Source: an uncultured Algibacter sp. (lineage in GTDB: Bacteria > Bacteroidota > Bacteroidia > Flavobacteriales > Flavobacteriaceae). Taken from it: 64,000 bases of DNA. Both the position numbers and the translations under genes were made by a program. Positions 28,997 to 36,346 of this stretch are shown piece by piece. The stretch is from positions 1 to 64,000 of the forward strand of contig NZ_CANMAU010000005.1 of NCBI RefSeq assembly GCF_947495925.1, in the 5' to 3' direction. Within the stretch, counting starts at the first letter, position 1, and each line of letters begins with the position of its first letter. The notes below the pieces were generated by a model. That model was not told where the DNA came from. It saw only the letters and a list, made by a program, of their open reading frames with translations, and did no database searches.

Positions 28997-30070
28997 GCTT
29001 TTATAAAAATTGTTTAAAATTGATTTGATTTCAGCGTTTGAATAAAAGGGCGAAATATCCTTTAAATAAGAAAAGTTAATTACTTTTCGTTCGGTATTTA
29101 TTTTCGATTTAATTATAAAAATATTTTTATTTTCAGAAGGTTGGATAGTTTCATCTTTAGAAATTAGTTTTTCATGTAATTTTTCGCCTTGTCGTAGTCC
29201 AATATACTTTATTTTTACTTGTAGATTCGTGTTTTCATAGGTTAGAAGTACCCGGTTTACAATGTCCGTAATTTTAATTGGTGACCCCATTTCTAAAATG
29301 AACGTATCGTTTTCTGTTCTTTCAAAAGTTGAAGCCATAAGTGTTAAATAACATGCGGATTGTCGAGTTATAAAAAACCTAGATGTTTCTTTACTGGTAA
29401 TCGTAATAGGGGCTTCCGCTTCAATTTGTTTTTTTAGTAATGGTAATAAGGATCCATTTGATCCAATAATATTTCCGAACCTTATTATAGTAAAAGAGCT
29501 TGTATTCATTAAGTTTAGGCCTCTTAAATACTTTTCTGAAATTGCTTTTGTTGTTCCCATAATACTAATAGGATCAACCGCTTTATCCGTAGAAATAAAG
29601 ACAAATTTTTTCGCTAAATATTTTATTGATAATTCAGCTAGATTTTTTGTGCCAAAAATATTTGTTTTCACCGCTTCATATGGATTTTGCTCCATTAAAG
29701 GCACATGTTTATAAGCAGCGGTATGAAAAATCATTGATGGTCTATACTTTTCGAAGAGACAATTCAGGGCAATTCTATCATTAATATTTAATAATACAAA
29801 TTTAATATTCGCATTAGAATGAGATTCTAATTCTTTAATTAAACTGTACAAAGGAGATTCTGCTATGTCTATAAGAATGAGCTTTTTGAATTCGCATTGC
29901 ATGAGTTGCTTGGAAAGTTCAGAGCCAATGGAGCCGGCAGCTCCCGTAATAAGTATAGTTTCATTTGAAAAATCAAAATCACTTATATATTTATCTTGTT
30001 TTACACTTAAAGAGAAAAGACCACTGCTTTTTATGAGATGATCTATGCGACTGGAGGTTGCTTTATTCAT
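28991..30070 (-). CDS. Short CapD-like nucleotide-sugar 4,6-dehydratase/epimerase without membrane domain
   Basis: A 359-residue protein equivalent to the C-terminal SDR half of the PglF-like protein at 21439. ILITGAAGSIGSELSKQ lies near residue 34, then FHTAAYKHVPLMEQNPYEA and FISTDKAVDPISIMGTTKA. It lacks the four membrane segments and the middle Rossmann domain. Residues 1-30 are an unrelated short lead. The catalytic region appears intact, so it may act on a different UDP-sugar or a different product stereochemistry. It lies 93 bases downstream of the sugar phosphotransferase gene and probably shares its transcript. Confidence 0.82.
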   Translation of the reverse strand: MNKATSSRIDHLIKSSGLFSLSVKQDKYISDFDFSNETILITGAAGSIGSELSKQLMQCEFKKLILIDIAESPLYSLIKELESHSNANIKFVLLNINDRIALNCLFEKYRPSMIFHTAAYKHVPLMEQNPYEAVKTNIFGTKNLAELSIKYLAKKFVFISTDKAVDPISIMGTTKAISEKYLRGLNLMNTSSFTIIRFGNIIGSNGSLLPLLKKQIEAEAPITITSKETSRFFITRQSACYLTLMASTFERTENDTFILEMGSPIKITDIVNRVLLTYENTNLQVKIKYIGLRQGEKLHEKLISKDETIQPSENKNIFIIKSKINTERKVINFSYLKDISPFYSNAEIKSILNNFYKSL

Positions 30071-30163
30071 TTAACTAATAATGTCGTCAAAAAGTAAATT
30101 TTAAGGATGAAATACAATCGCAATTTAAGGTAATTTTGCCTTGTATCAAGCTCATTATAATTC

Positions 30164-30757
30164 TTATTTGGTAATAACCTTTATTATAGTTAGAGCTATT
30201 AACTTAAGATCAAAGAAAAAGTTACTTTTTTTAATGTATTCTTTGTTGAATTTTAACTTATCAGGAATAATGGTTTCTATAAAAAATGTTTCAGGGTCTG
30301 CAGCCTGTTTTAATAATTCTACCTCGTTTCTATATTTCAGTGAGGCCAATCCTGTAATGCCAGGTCTTACTCGATATATTTCCATATCACTTTTGTTGTA
30401 AAAATTCACATAATATCTAAGTTCAGGTCTTGGACCAACAAAACTCATGTCACCTTTAATAATATTAATTAGTTGCGGAAATTCATCAATTTTGTATCGT
30501 CTTAAAAAGTAACCTATTTTAGTAATACGAGAATCATTATTGCCAATTGTAAGTAACCCTTTTTTATCAGATTGAATACGCATTGTGCGAAACTTGTATA
30601 TTGTAAAGTCTATATTATGTTTACCTACCCGTTTCTGTTTAAATAAAATGGGTCCTTTTGAATCGATTTTAATTAATAAACAGATAATTAGTAGAAAGGG
30701 AAGTAGTACTATTAAACCTAGTATAGAAAAGACAAAATCGAATGTACGTTTCAACAT
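30164..30757 (-). CDS. Undecaprenyl-phosphate sugar phosphotransferase (initiating transferase)
   Basis: About 197 residues starting MLKRTFDFVFSILGL, with one N-terminal membrane hairpin and the bacterial sugar transferase core: FKQKRVGKHNIDFTIYKFRTM, then LRRYKIDEFPQLINIIKGDM and SFVGPRPELRYYV. Such enzymes move a sugar-1-phosphate to undecaprenyl phosphate, the first step of repeat-unit assembly. I chose the ATG at 30757 because it follows the upstream stop by one base and gives the standard N-terminus; an upstream ATG at 30832 would add 25 atypical residues. PglC-like enzymes commonly use bacillosamine-type sugars, which fits the aminotransferase pathway here. Confidence 0.88.
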   Translation of the reverse strand: MLKRTFDFVFSILGLIVLLPFLLIICLLIKIDSKGPILFKQKRVGKHNIDFTIYKFRTMRIQSDKKGLLTIGNNDSRITKIGYFLRRYKIDEFPQLINIIKGDMSFVGPRPELRYYVNFYNKSDMEIYRVRPGITGLASLKYRNEVELLKQAADPETFFIETIIPDKLKFNKEYIKKSNFFFDLKLIALTIIKVITK

Positions 30758-30758
30758 C

Positions 30759-31130
30759 TTATTCAATTTTGAAATCTGTAATAGTTGCGATGCTATCACA
30801 GTTTTGTATGGTAAGTACAAGGTTTTGCTCATTTAATTCACTTTCAACCAAATACATTCCACATGGTTTATTTCTTGGTATACTTTCTGAAAAATTGATA
30901 TCACCTTTTTTCAATATAGAGCGTATTAAACTCGTGTCAATCGATTTGTTAGTAATAATCTGCCTTGAAAGATCAGTTAAAACAATTTTTTTAGAAGTAA
31001 TATTTTTTAAAACTCTAGATTCGGGACCATAGCTGCACGATGTTTTTTTTCCATTAAAAAAGAAAGCTAAAATTATTAACCCCAAGGAAAAGCCACCAAG
31101 ATAGTAGCCAATACGCTGAATAAGTTTCAT
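30759..31130 (-). CDS. Small membrane-anchored protein of unknown function (possibly DUF4258)
   Basis: A 123-residue protein with one N-terminal membrane segment (IGYYLGGFSLGLIILAFFF) followed by a soluble, probably periplasmic, domain with three cysteines. From memory it resembles a flavobacterial family placed next to alanine dehydrogenase genes and sometimes labelled DUF4258, but I cannot confirm this. It is 34 bases downstream of the alanine dehydrogenase gene, and its stop is one base from the start of the sugar phosphotransferase gene. The function is unknown. Confidence 0.7.
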   Translation of the reverse strand: MKLIQRIGYYLGGFSLGLIILAFFFNGKKTSCSYGPESRVLKNITSKKIVLTDLSRQIITNKSIDTSLIRSILKKGDINFSESIPRNKPCGMYLVESELNEQNLVLTIQNCDSIATITDFKIE

Positions 31131-31164
31131 TTATGTGATTTAGGTTGTAATCTTAAAATGATTA

Positions 31165-32364
31165 TTAAAATATGAGCAAGTTAACATCGCTATATTTTAA
31201 ATCAAACCATTCTCCAACAGATTTACTCGTTAAAATTCCGTGGTAAAAGTACAATCCATTTTTCAAACCTCTATCAAATCTCAGAGAATTTTCTATACCT
31301 CCATCTTCACCTATTTTAAGCAAATAAGGCGTAAAAATATTACTAATCGATACCGAGGCGGTTCTCGGGTACCTAGCAGGAATGTTAGGTACGCAATAAT
31401 GCACTACATTATGCTTAATAAATGTTGGGTTTTTATGAGTGGTTACTTCACTAGTATCAAAGCATCCACCCATATCAATGCTAACGTCTATAATAATGGC
31501 GCCTTTTTTCATATGCTCAACCATAGCTTCGGTTACTACAATTGGAGATCTATTGATTCCTCTTACAGCCCCAATAACAACATCGCATCGTTTTAAAGCT
31601 TTTAAAACGTTTTTTGGTTGAATTGTAGAAGTGAAAAGTGTTCGCCCTAAGTTCGTTTGTATTTGTCTCAGTTTAGTAATAGAGTTATCAAAAATTTTAA
31701 TCCCAGCTCCAAGTCCAATAGCACTTCTTGCGGCATATTCACCTACAGTTCCGGCACCCAAAATAACAACTTCTACAGGAGGTACACCGCTTATATTACC
31801 AAACATTAACCCATTGCCATTCTTGGTTTCAGATAATAATTCAGCCGCTATTAAAACAGAAGCTGTACCAGCAATTTCGCTTAAGGATTTAACAGCGGGA
31901 TAACTCCCATCTGTATCTCTAATAAACTCAAAAGCCAGAGCGGTAATACGTTTTGATGCCAGGGCTTCAAAATATTTTTTAGTCTGGGTTTTTATTTGGA
32001 GAGCAGATATTAGTATAGTTTGCGGGTTAATTAACTTTATTTGGTCAAGGGTAGGTGGTTCCACTTTCAATATCATAGGGCAGGAAAAAACCTTTGCAGT
32101 ATCTTTAGTTATTTCTGCACCTGCCTCGCTATAGTCTTTATCGCTAAAGTTAGCTCCATTTCCTGCACCAGATTCCAATAAAACCCTATGTCCGTTATTA
32201 ACTAGAGCATAAACAGCGTCGGGGGTTAAGCAAATACGTTTTTCTTGAAAAGCGGTTTCTTTAGGTATTCCAATAAATAGCTCTCCTTTTTTTTTATATA
32301 TTTCTAAGGTTTCTTCTTGAGGAAGGAGCTGTTGTTTTGTAAAAGGCGAAAGTGGTTTCGACAT
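31165..32364 (-). CDS. ald: Alanine dehydrogenase
   Basis: A 399-residue member of the alanine dehydrogenase/pyridine nucleotide transhydrogenase family. FIGIPKETAFQEKRICLTPD near residue 31-50, a LESGAGNGANFSDKDY loop, and a Rossmann NAD site VVILGAGTVGEYAARSA near residue 209 are visible. It reversibly deaminates alanine to pyruvate and ammonia using NAD. The first 25 residues extend beyond the classical Ald start, which agrees with Bacteroidota members. Downstream, the small membrane protein and the sugar phosphotransferase genes follow with minimal gaps. Confidence 0.88.
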   Translation of the reverse strand: MSKPLSPFTKQQLLPQEETLEIYKKKGELFIGIPKETAFQEKRICLTPDAVYALVNNGHRVLLESGAGNGANFSDKDYSEAGAEITKDTAKVFSCPMILKVEPPTLDQIKLINPQTILISALQIKTQTKKYFEALASKRITALAFEFIRDTDGSYPAVKSLSEIAGTASVLIAAELLSETKNGNGLMFGNISGVPPVEVVILGAGTVGEYAARSAIGLGAGIKIFDNSITKLRQIQTNLGRTLFTSTIQPKNVLKALKRCDVVIGAVRGINRSPIVVTEAMVEHMKKGAIIIDVSIDMGGCFDTSEVTTHKNPTFIKHNVVHYCVPNIPARYPRTASVSISNIFTPYLLKIGEDGGIENSLRFDRGLKNGLYFYHGILTSKSVGEWFDLKYSDVNLLIF

Positions 32365-32531
32365 GGTTGGATTTCTTTATAAAAATCAAATTACAAATAA
32401 ATTTTTTAATGCTAAACTCTAACTATAAAATAATTCTTTTTATACGTGTGGAGTTACCCATAACTTATAATGTAAGAAAAAAAACATTTTTTAATGTGGC
32501 TTTTCATCAGGACTATTTCGATTAAATATTT

Positions 32532-32539
32532 TAATTTTG
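32532..32539 (+). promoter_or_regulatory. Candidate -7 box of outer-membrane receptor gene
   Basis: TAATTTTG matches TAnnTTTG and lies 16 bases before the ATG at 32556. No -33 TTTG is well placed, and the short leader makes this tentative. Confidence 0.3.
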
Positions 32540-32555
32540 TTTTATACACAGCTCC

Positions 32556-34997
32556 ATGATTTATAGAATTCCTTTTTGTTTAATATTTCTATTTTCATTG
32601 ATATCTTCTTCTCAAGAACATCATATTGTTGGAGGGATTCTTGCCGATGCTAATGACGATGTTATAGCATACGCCAATATAGTTTTAATTGATCCTGAAG
32701 GTCTCAAGCCTACTATTGGAGCAACGACTAATGAATCTGGTATTTTTATTATTGAAGGTATAAAAACGGGTAATTACAATTTAAATATTAGTTACTTAGG
32801 TTTTAAATCATATTCAAGAGATATTTTAATCGATAATAATATTGAGTTAGGAGTAATATACCTTTTAGAGAATATTGAAGAACTTGAAGGCGTAACTGTA
32901 ATTGCAAAACGCCCAACAGTAAAACGATATGTGGATAAATTAGTTTTTAATATTGAAAACTCAACGTTATCAAATAGTAATGTTTTGGATGTATTGAAAC
33001 AAACACCGGGTGTTTTAGTTAGTAATGAGGACATTACAATTAAACAATCAGTTCCAACGATATACATAAATGATAAGAGGGTGTATTTATCGTCTAGAGA
33101 AGTTCAACAACTTTTGGAAGGTACATCAGCAACTAATGTAAAGTCGATTGAGGTTATTAATAATCCCTCTGCAAGATACGATGCAGAGGGAGGGGCTGTG
33201 TTAAACATTATTACTTCAAAGAATATCATTTCAGGCTATAATGGTGATGTTTTTGGTAATTTTAAGCATGGGACAGAATTCCCTAAATATTCTTTTGGGA
33301 CCAGTCATTTTTTTAAGACTAAGAAGCTAAACACTTATTTAAGTTATAGTATTAGCCCAAGAAAAGACTTTTTACAAATAAAGGAGTTAATTAATTTTAA
33401 AGAGAAAGACGGTGAACATGATTTTATTACTAATTCCTCATGGGATACTGATTTTAATCGAACTGAAAAATCAATGAACCAAAATATTAATACAAATATA
33501 GACTATGAATTGAATGACAGAAACAGGATAGGTTTCACTATGATGTCATTAATATCCCCACGAGATAATACAAAATTCTACTCAGACTCATGGACTAAAG
33601 TTTTTAATTCTGAGGGTGTTTTTACTTCATTTTTTAATACTACAAACAAGAAAGTAGATGAAACCTTTAATTTTGCTTTCACCCTGGATTATATTCATAA
33701 ATTTAAAAAAAAGGGAAAGAAAATCTCTTTAAATATTCACCATACTCATTATGATTTTGCTAGTTTTCAAAATGTTGATACTGATTATTTTTTACCAGAT
33801 TCGGATAACCCTTTTTTGGAAAATAGGTTTCAAACTTTTACGAGTCAATTAATTAAACTGAATGCAGGCAAAATAGATTACACGATACCAATTAACGAGT
33901 CTGGTCTATTTGATGCTGGGATTAAAGTTTCAGATATAAATTCTGATAATGTATTAAATCAATTCACAATTGAAAATGCTAGTATTGAAGAAGATATACC
34001 AAATTCTGATACGTTTTTATATGATGAAACTAATTATGCAGGATATGTAAATTATTCAAATAAATGGGATAGATGGAGCTTAAAAGCAGGAATAAGAATA
34101 GAACATACAAATATTAAAGGAAACTCAATATCAACAGATCAAATAAATAATTCAAACTATGTTAAGTTTTTTCCCTCATTTTATTTTAAAAATGTATTGA
34201 ATGAGAACAATGAAATTTATTTTAAGTACAACAAACGCATTTATAGACCTAAATACAATCAATTAAATCCATTTAAATATTTCTTGAATGACAATGCCTA
34301 TGTGGTCGGTGATCCAAATTTAAAACCACAAATAGACGATGTTTTTATTCTTGGGTACACTTTTAATCAAGATTACACATTTGAGCTTTATTATAGACAT
34401 GAAAAAAACCCAATTCTTCAATTTATATTTCAAGATAATGATGAAGAATTATTGATCTATAAAAACACTAACACTGATACTTCAATTTCTTATGGCTTAG
34501 ATTTTACAACTTACAAGAGTGTTTTAAATAATTGGAGTTTATATATTCTGTCTTCAATTTACTACTATAAAAATAATTTTTTTCTACTTGATAATAATAA
34601 TTCACTCTTCACTGGGGATAGATGGTCTCTGTATGCTGAAATTGCTAATGATTTTACTTTTCTTAAAGATAAGAGCTTGATTGCAAACGTTTCTTTTGTG
34701 TATTGGTCCCCAACTAACGATGGTCCTACTGATACAAGTTCTAGATCAGGGTTGAATTTGAGTTTTAAAAAAAGTATTTGGAATAATAAGGCTTCTTTAA
34801 GTGCAGGTATTGTAGATATTTTTAATACACAAAATTTTAATACTTCTACAAAGTATTTAAATCAAGATTCATTTATTAAATATAATAGAGAAAACAGGCT
34901 TATTACTTTTGGATTTAACTATAAGTTTGGTAATTCTAAGCTAAGAACTAATAAAAAAGAGATAAACATGGAAGAACGTGTACGTTTAAACCCTTAA
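32556..34997 (+). CDS. TonB-dependent receptor-like outer-membrane beta-barrel protein
   Basis: An 813-residue outer-membrane protein. A signal peptide (residues 1-19) is followed by a carboxypeptidase-regulatory-like domain to about residue 100 (GGILADANDDVIAYANIVL ... GIKTGNYNLNISYLGF). A plug-like domain (VLDVLKQTPGVLV, IEVINNPSARYDAEGGAVLNII) and a long C-terminal barrel with alternating aromatic strands come next, as in the outer membrane beta-barrel family 3. It probably imports or binds a substrate that cannot be named; no SusD-like partner is adjacent. It is alone on its strand, divergent from ald. Confidence 0.87.
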   Translation: MIYRIPFCLIFLFSLISSSQEHHIVGGILADANDDVIAYANIVLIDPEGLKPTIGATTNESGIFIIEGIKTGNYNLNISYLGFKSYSRDILIDNNIELGVIYLLENIEELEGVTVIAKRPTVKRYVDKLVFNIENSTLSNSNVLDVLKQTPGVLVSNEDITIKQSVPTIYINDKRVYLSSREVQQLLEGTSATNVKSIEVINNPSARYDAEGGAVLNIITSKNIISGYNGDVFGNFKHGTEFPKYSFGTSHFFKTKKLNTYLSYSISPRKDFLQIKELINFKEKDGEHDFITNSSWDTDFNRTEKSMNQNINTNIDYELNDRNRIGFTMMSLISPRDNTKFYSDSWTKVFNSEGVFTSFFNTTNKKVDETFNFAFTLDYIHKFKKKGKKISLNIHHTHYDFASFQNVDTDYFLPDSDNPFLENRFQTFTSQLIKLNAGKIDYTIPINESGLFDAGIKVSDINSDNVLNQFTIENASIEEDIPNSDTFLYDETNYAGYVNYSNKWDRWSLKAGIRIEHTNIKGNSISTDQINNSNYVKFFPSFYFKNVLNENNEIYFKYNKRIYRPKYNQLNPFKYFLNDNAYVVGDPNLKPQIDDVFILGYTFNQDYTFELYYRHEKNPILQFIFQDNDEELLIYKNTNTDTSISYGLDFTTYKSVLNNWSLYILSSIYYYKNNFFLLDNNNSLFTGDRWSLYAEIANDFTFLKDKSLIANVSFVYWSPTNDGPTDTSSRSGLNLSFKKSIWNNKASLSAGIVDIFNTQNFNTSTKYLNQDSFIKYNRENRLITFGFNYKFGNSKLRTNKKEINMEERVRLNP

Positions 34998-35008
34998 TTT
35001 TATTACTG

Positions 35009-35560
35009 TTAAAAATATTGCTTGACTTTGTCCCAAAAGTTCTTTGGAGTTATTTTAAGCTCATCTTCAAGTTCTTGCATGCTTTTATTTGCTGAATTTA
35101 ATCTATTAAATATACGAGCCCTAATTAAATAAATGGAAGGAATAATAATAGCCATTATAGGTATCATATAAATTAGTTGGAATTCATCTAAGTATTTATT
35201 TTCTGCATTAAATACGTCAAAGATGTGAAACATATACATTGAAATTGGAACTAATAATGAATGATACCACCAATGTCTGCATGTAAAGAACCAAATATAT
35301 AATAAAAATAAAGGAATAATTTTACCTGTAAAGACCCACATCGCAAAGTTAGCGTCCAACCAAACACTACTATCATAAGTAAATAAAAAAGTGTTCCAAA
35401 CACGTTGTTTTGGAACACTTTCGTATAAAGTAAATAAATACGGGGTTAATGATATAAGTGTAGCAATTATACTACCTAATATCAAACCTTTATTGCTTTT
35501 ATTTCCTTTATCTAATGATTGCTCTTGGACCTTTTTCAATTTTTGCTGTTTCTTGTGCAT
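35009..35560 (-). CDS. Multi-pass membrane protein of unknown function
   Basis: A 183-residue protein with a basic, Lys/Gln-rich cytoplasmic N-terminus (about 25 residues), four predicted membrane segments (LILGSIIATLISLTPYLF; ANFAMWVFTGKIIPLFLLYI; HSLLVPISMYMFHIF; LIYMIPIMAIIIPSIYLI) and a charged C-terminus. I do not recognise a named family. Its start lies inside the 3' end of a 45-codon ORF on the same strand (35508-35645) with a 53-base overlap, which suggests coupled translation. It converges with the outer-membrane receptor gene. Confidence 0.75.
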   Translation of the reverse strand: MHKKQQKLKKVQEQSLDKGNKSNKGLILGSIIATLISLTPYLFTLYESVPKQRVWNTFLFTYDSSVWLDANFAMWVFTGKIIPLFLLYIWFFTCRHWWYHSLLVPISMYMFHIFDVFNAENKYLDEFQLIYMIPIMAIIIPSIYLIRARIFNRLNSANKSMQELEDELKITPKNFWDKVKQYF

Positions 35561-35645
35561 CTAAATTGTAAGTTGTAGCTGATTGAGCTAAAAACAACAT
35601 GCCTCCGAAAATTGCTATTGCAATTAAGTACTTTTTAGTTTTCAT
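35508..35645 (-). CDS. Small 45-residue peptide with signal-peptide-like N-terminus
   Basis: An ATG at 35645 opens a 45-codon frame. It begins with MKTKKYLIAIAIFGGMLFLA, a basic start plus hydrophobic core like a signal peptide or single membrane segment, followed by about 24 polar residues ending GPRAIIR. A -7 box (TACATTTG on the minus strand, 35676-35683) lies 31 bases upstream, which supports expression. Its 3' end overlaps the start of the membrane protein gene. I recognise no family. It is short, so a chance ORF is possible. Confidence 0.55.
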   Translation of the reverse strand: MKTKKYLIAIAIFGGMLFLAQSATTYNLDAQETAKIEKGPRAIIR

Positions 35646-35675
35646 TTTATAAGGGATTTTAATTAATTAATAATC

Positions 35676-35683
35676 CAAATGTA
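35676..35683 (-). promoter_or_regulatory. -7 promoter box of small peptide/membrane protein genes
   Basis: On the minus strand this reads TACATTTG, a full match to TAnnTTTG. A TTTG word read on the minus strand at 35710-35713 would be the -33 element with a 26-base spacer, slightly longer than usual. The expected start of transcription is about 24 bases before the ATG at 35645. Confidence 0.45.
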
Positions 35684-35845
35684 ACTAAAGCCTATCTTGA
35701 AGTTTTTTACAAAATGTTAAAGAAATGTTAAAAACAAGAGTTTTCCATTTTTTCGTTATGGGTTTCCCGTAAAACTTCAATTTTAGAGGTAAAATATGTT
35801 ATTTATTTACTCATTTTGTTGCCGTTCTTTTAATTGTTAAGCGTT

Positions 35846-36250
35846 TTATTCGAGAAATAAAATTCTCGAGTTATCTGTTCCTAATTCTAATTCTATTTTA
35901 TCAAAATCATCAAATAAAATATCTTCAATCTTATTTGGCCATTCAATTAGTTTCCAACTTTCAGATTCTAAATAATCCTCAATGCCAAAATTATAGGCTT
36001 CCTCAATACTTTCAATTCTGTACATATCAAAATGATATATAATATGATCCATAGCCCTATACTCATTAACTATTGAAAAAGTTGGGCTGCTTACGTAGTC
36101 TTTACTACCTAAAGCTTTTACAATAGCACTTATTAAAGTGGTTTTCCCCGCTCCCATATCCCCGTAAAACAATAAAGTTTTACTTTTTACTTGCCTTAAA
36201 AGCTGCTTTGCAACTGCCTCAGCATCATTTAGTTTATAAGTAATTTTCAA
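35846..36250 (-). CDS. tsaE: tRNA threonylcarbamoyladenosine biosynthesis ATPase TsaE
   Basis: A 134-residue P-loop protein with Walker A GDMGAGKTTL at residues 30-39, VSSPTFSIVNEY near 53-64 and the FDMYRIES and LIEWPNKIED motifs typical of TsaE. With TsaB, TsaC and TsaD it makes the t6A modification at position 37 of ANN-decoding tRNAs. It is normal in size. It sits 96 bases after porX on the same strand. Confidence 0.93.
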   Translation of the reverse strand: MKITYKLNDAEAVAKQLLRQVKSKTLLFYGDMGAGKTTLISAIVKALGSKDYVSSPTFSIVNEYRAMDHIIYHFDMYRIESIEEAYNFGIEDYLESESWKLIEWPNKIEDILFDDFDKIELELGTDNSRILFLE

Positions 36251-36346
36251 GATTAAAACCTATATTTTGTAGGCAATGTTAAGCATAAAATATGAATAAT
36301 CCTAATAAATTAGGTATTTCATCGGTGTTTTGTGTATTTCGTGGAG

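Noticed and set aside
30758-30832. Longer start for the sugar phosphotransferase at 30832
   Set aside because: It would overlap the small membrane protein gene and add an N-terminus unlike the family; the ATG at 30757 is better placed.
31240-31903. Open frames on the plus strand opposite alanine dehydrogenase
   Set aside because: They are in antisense frames of a clearly conserved gene and show no protein-like motifs.
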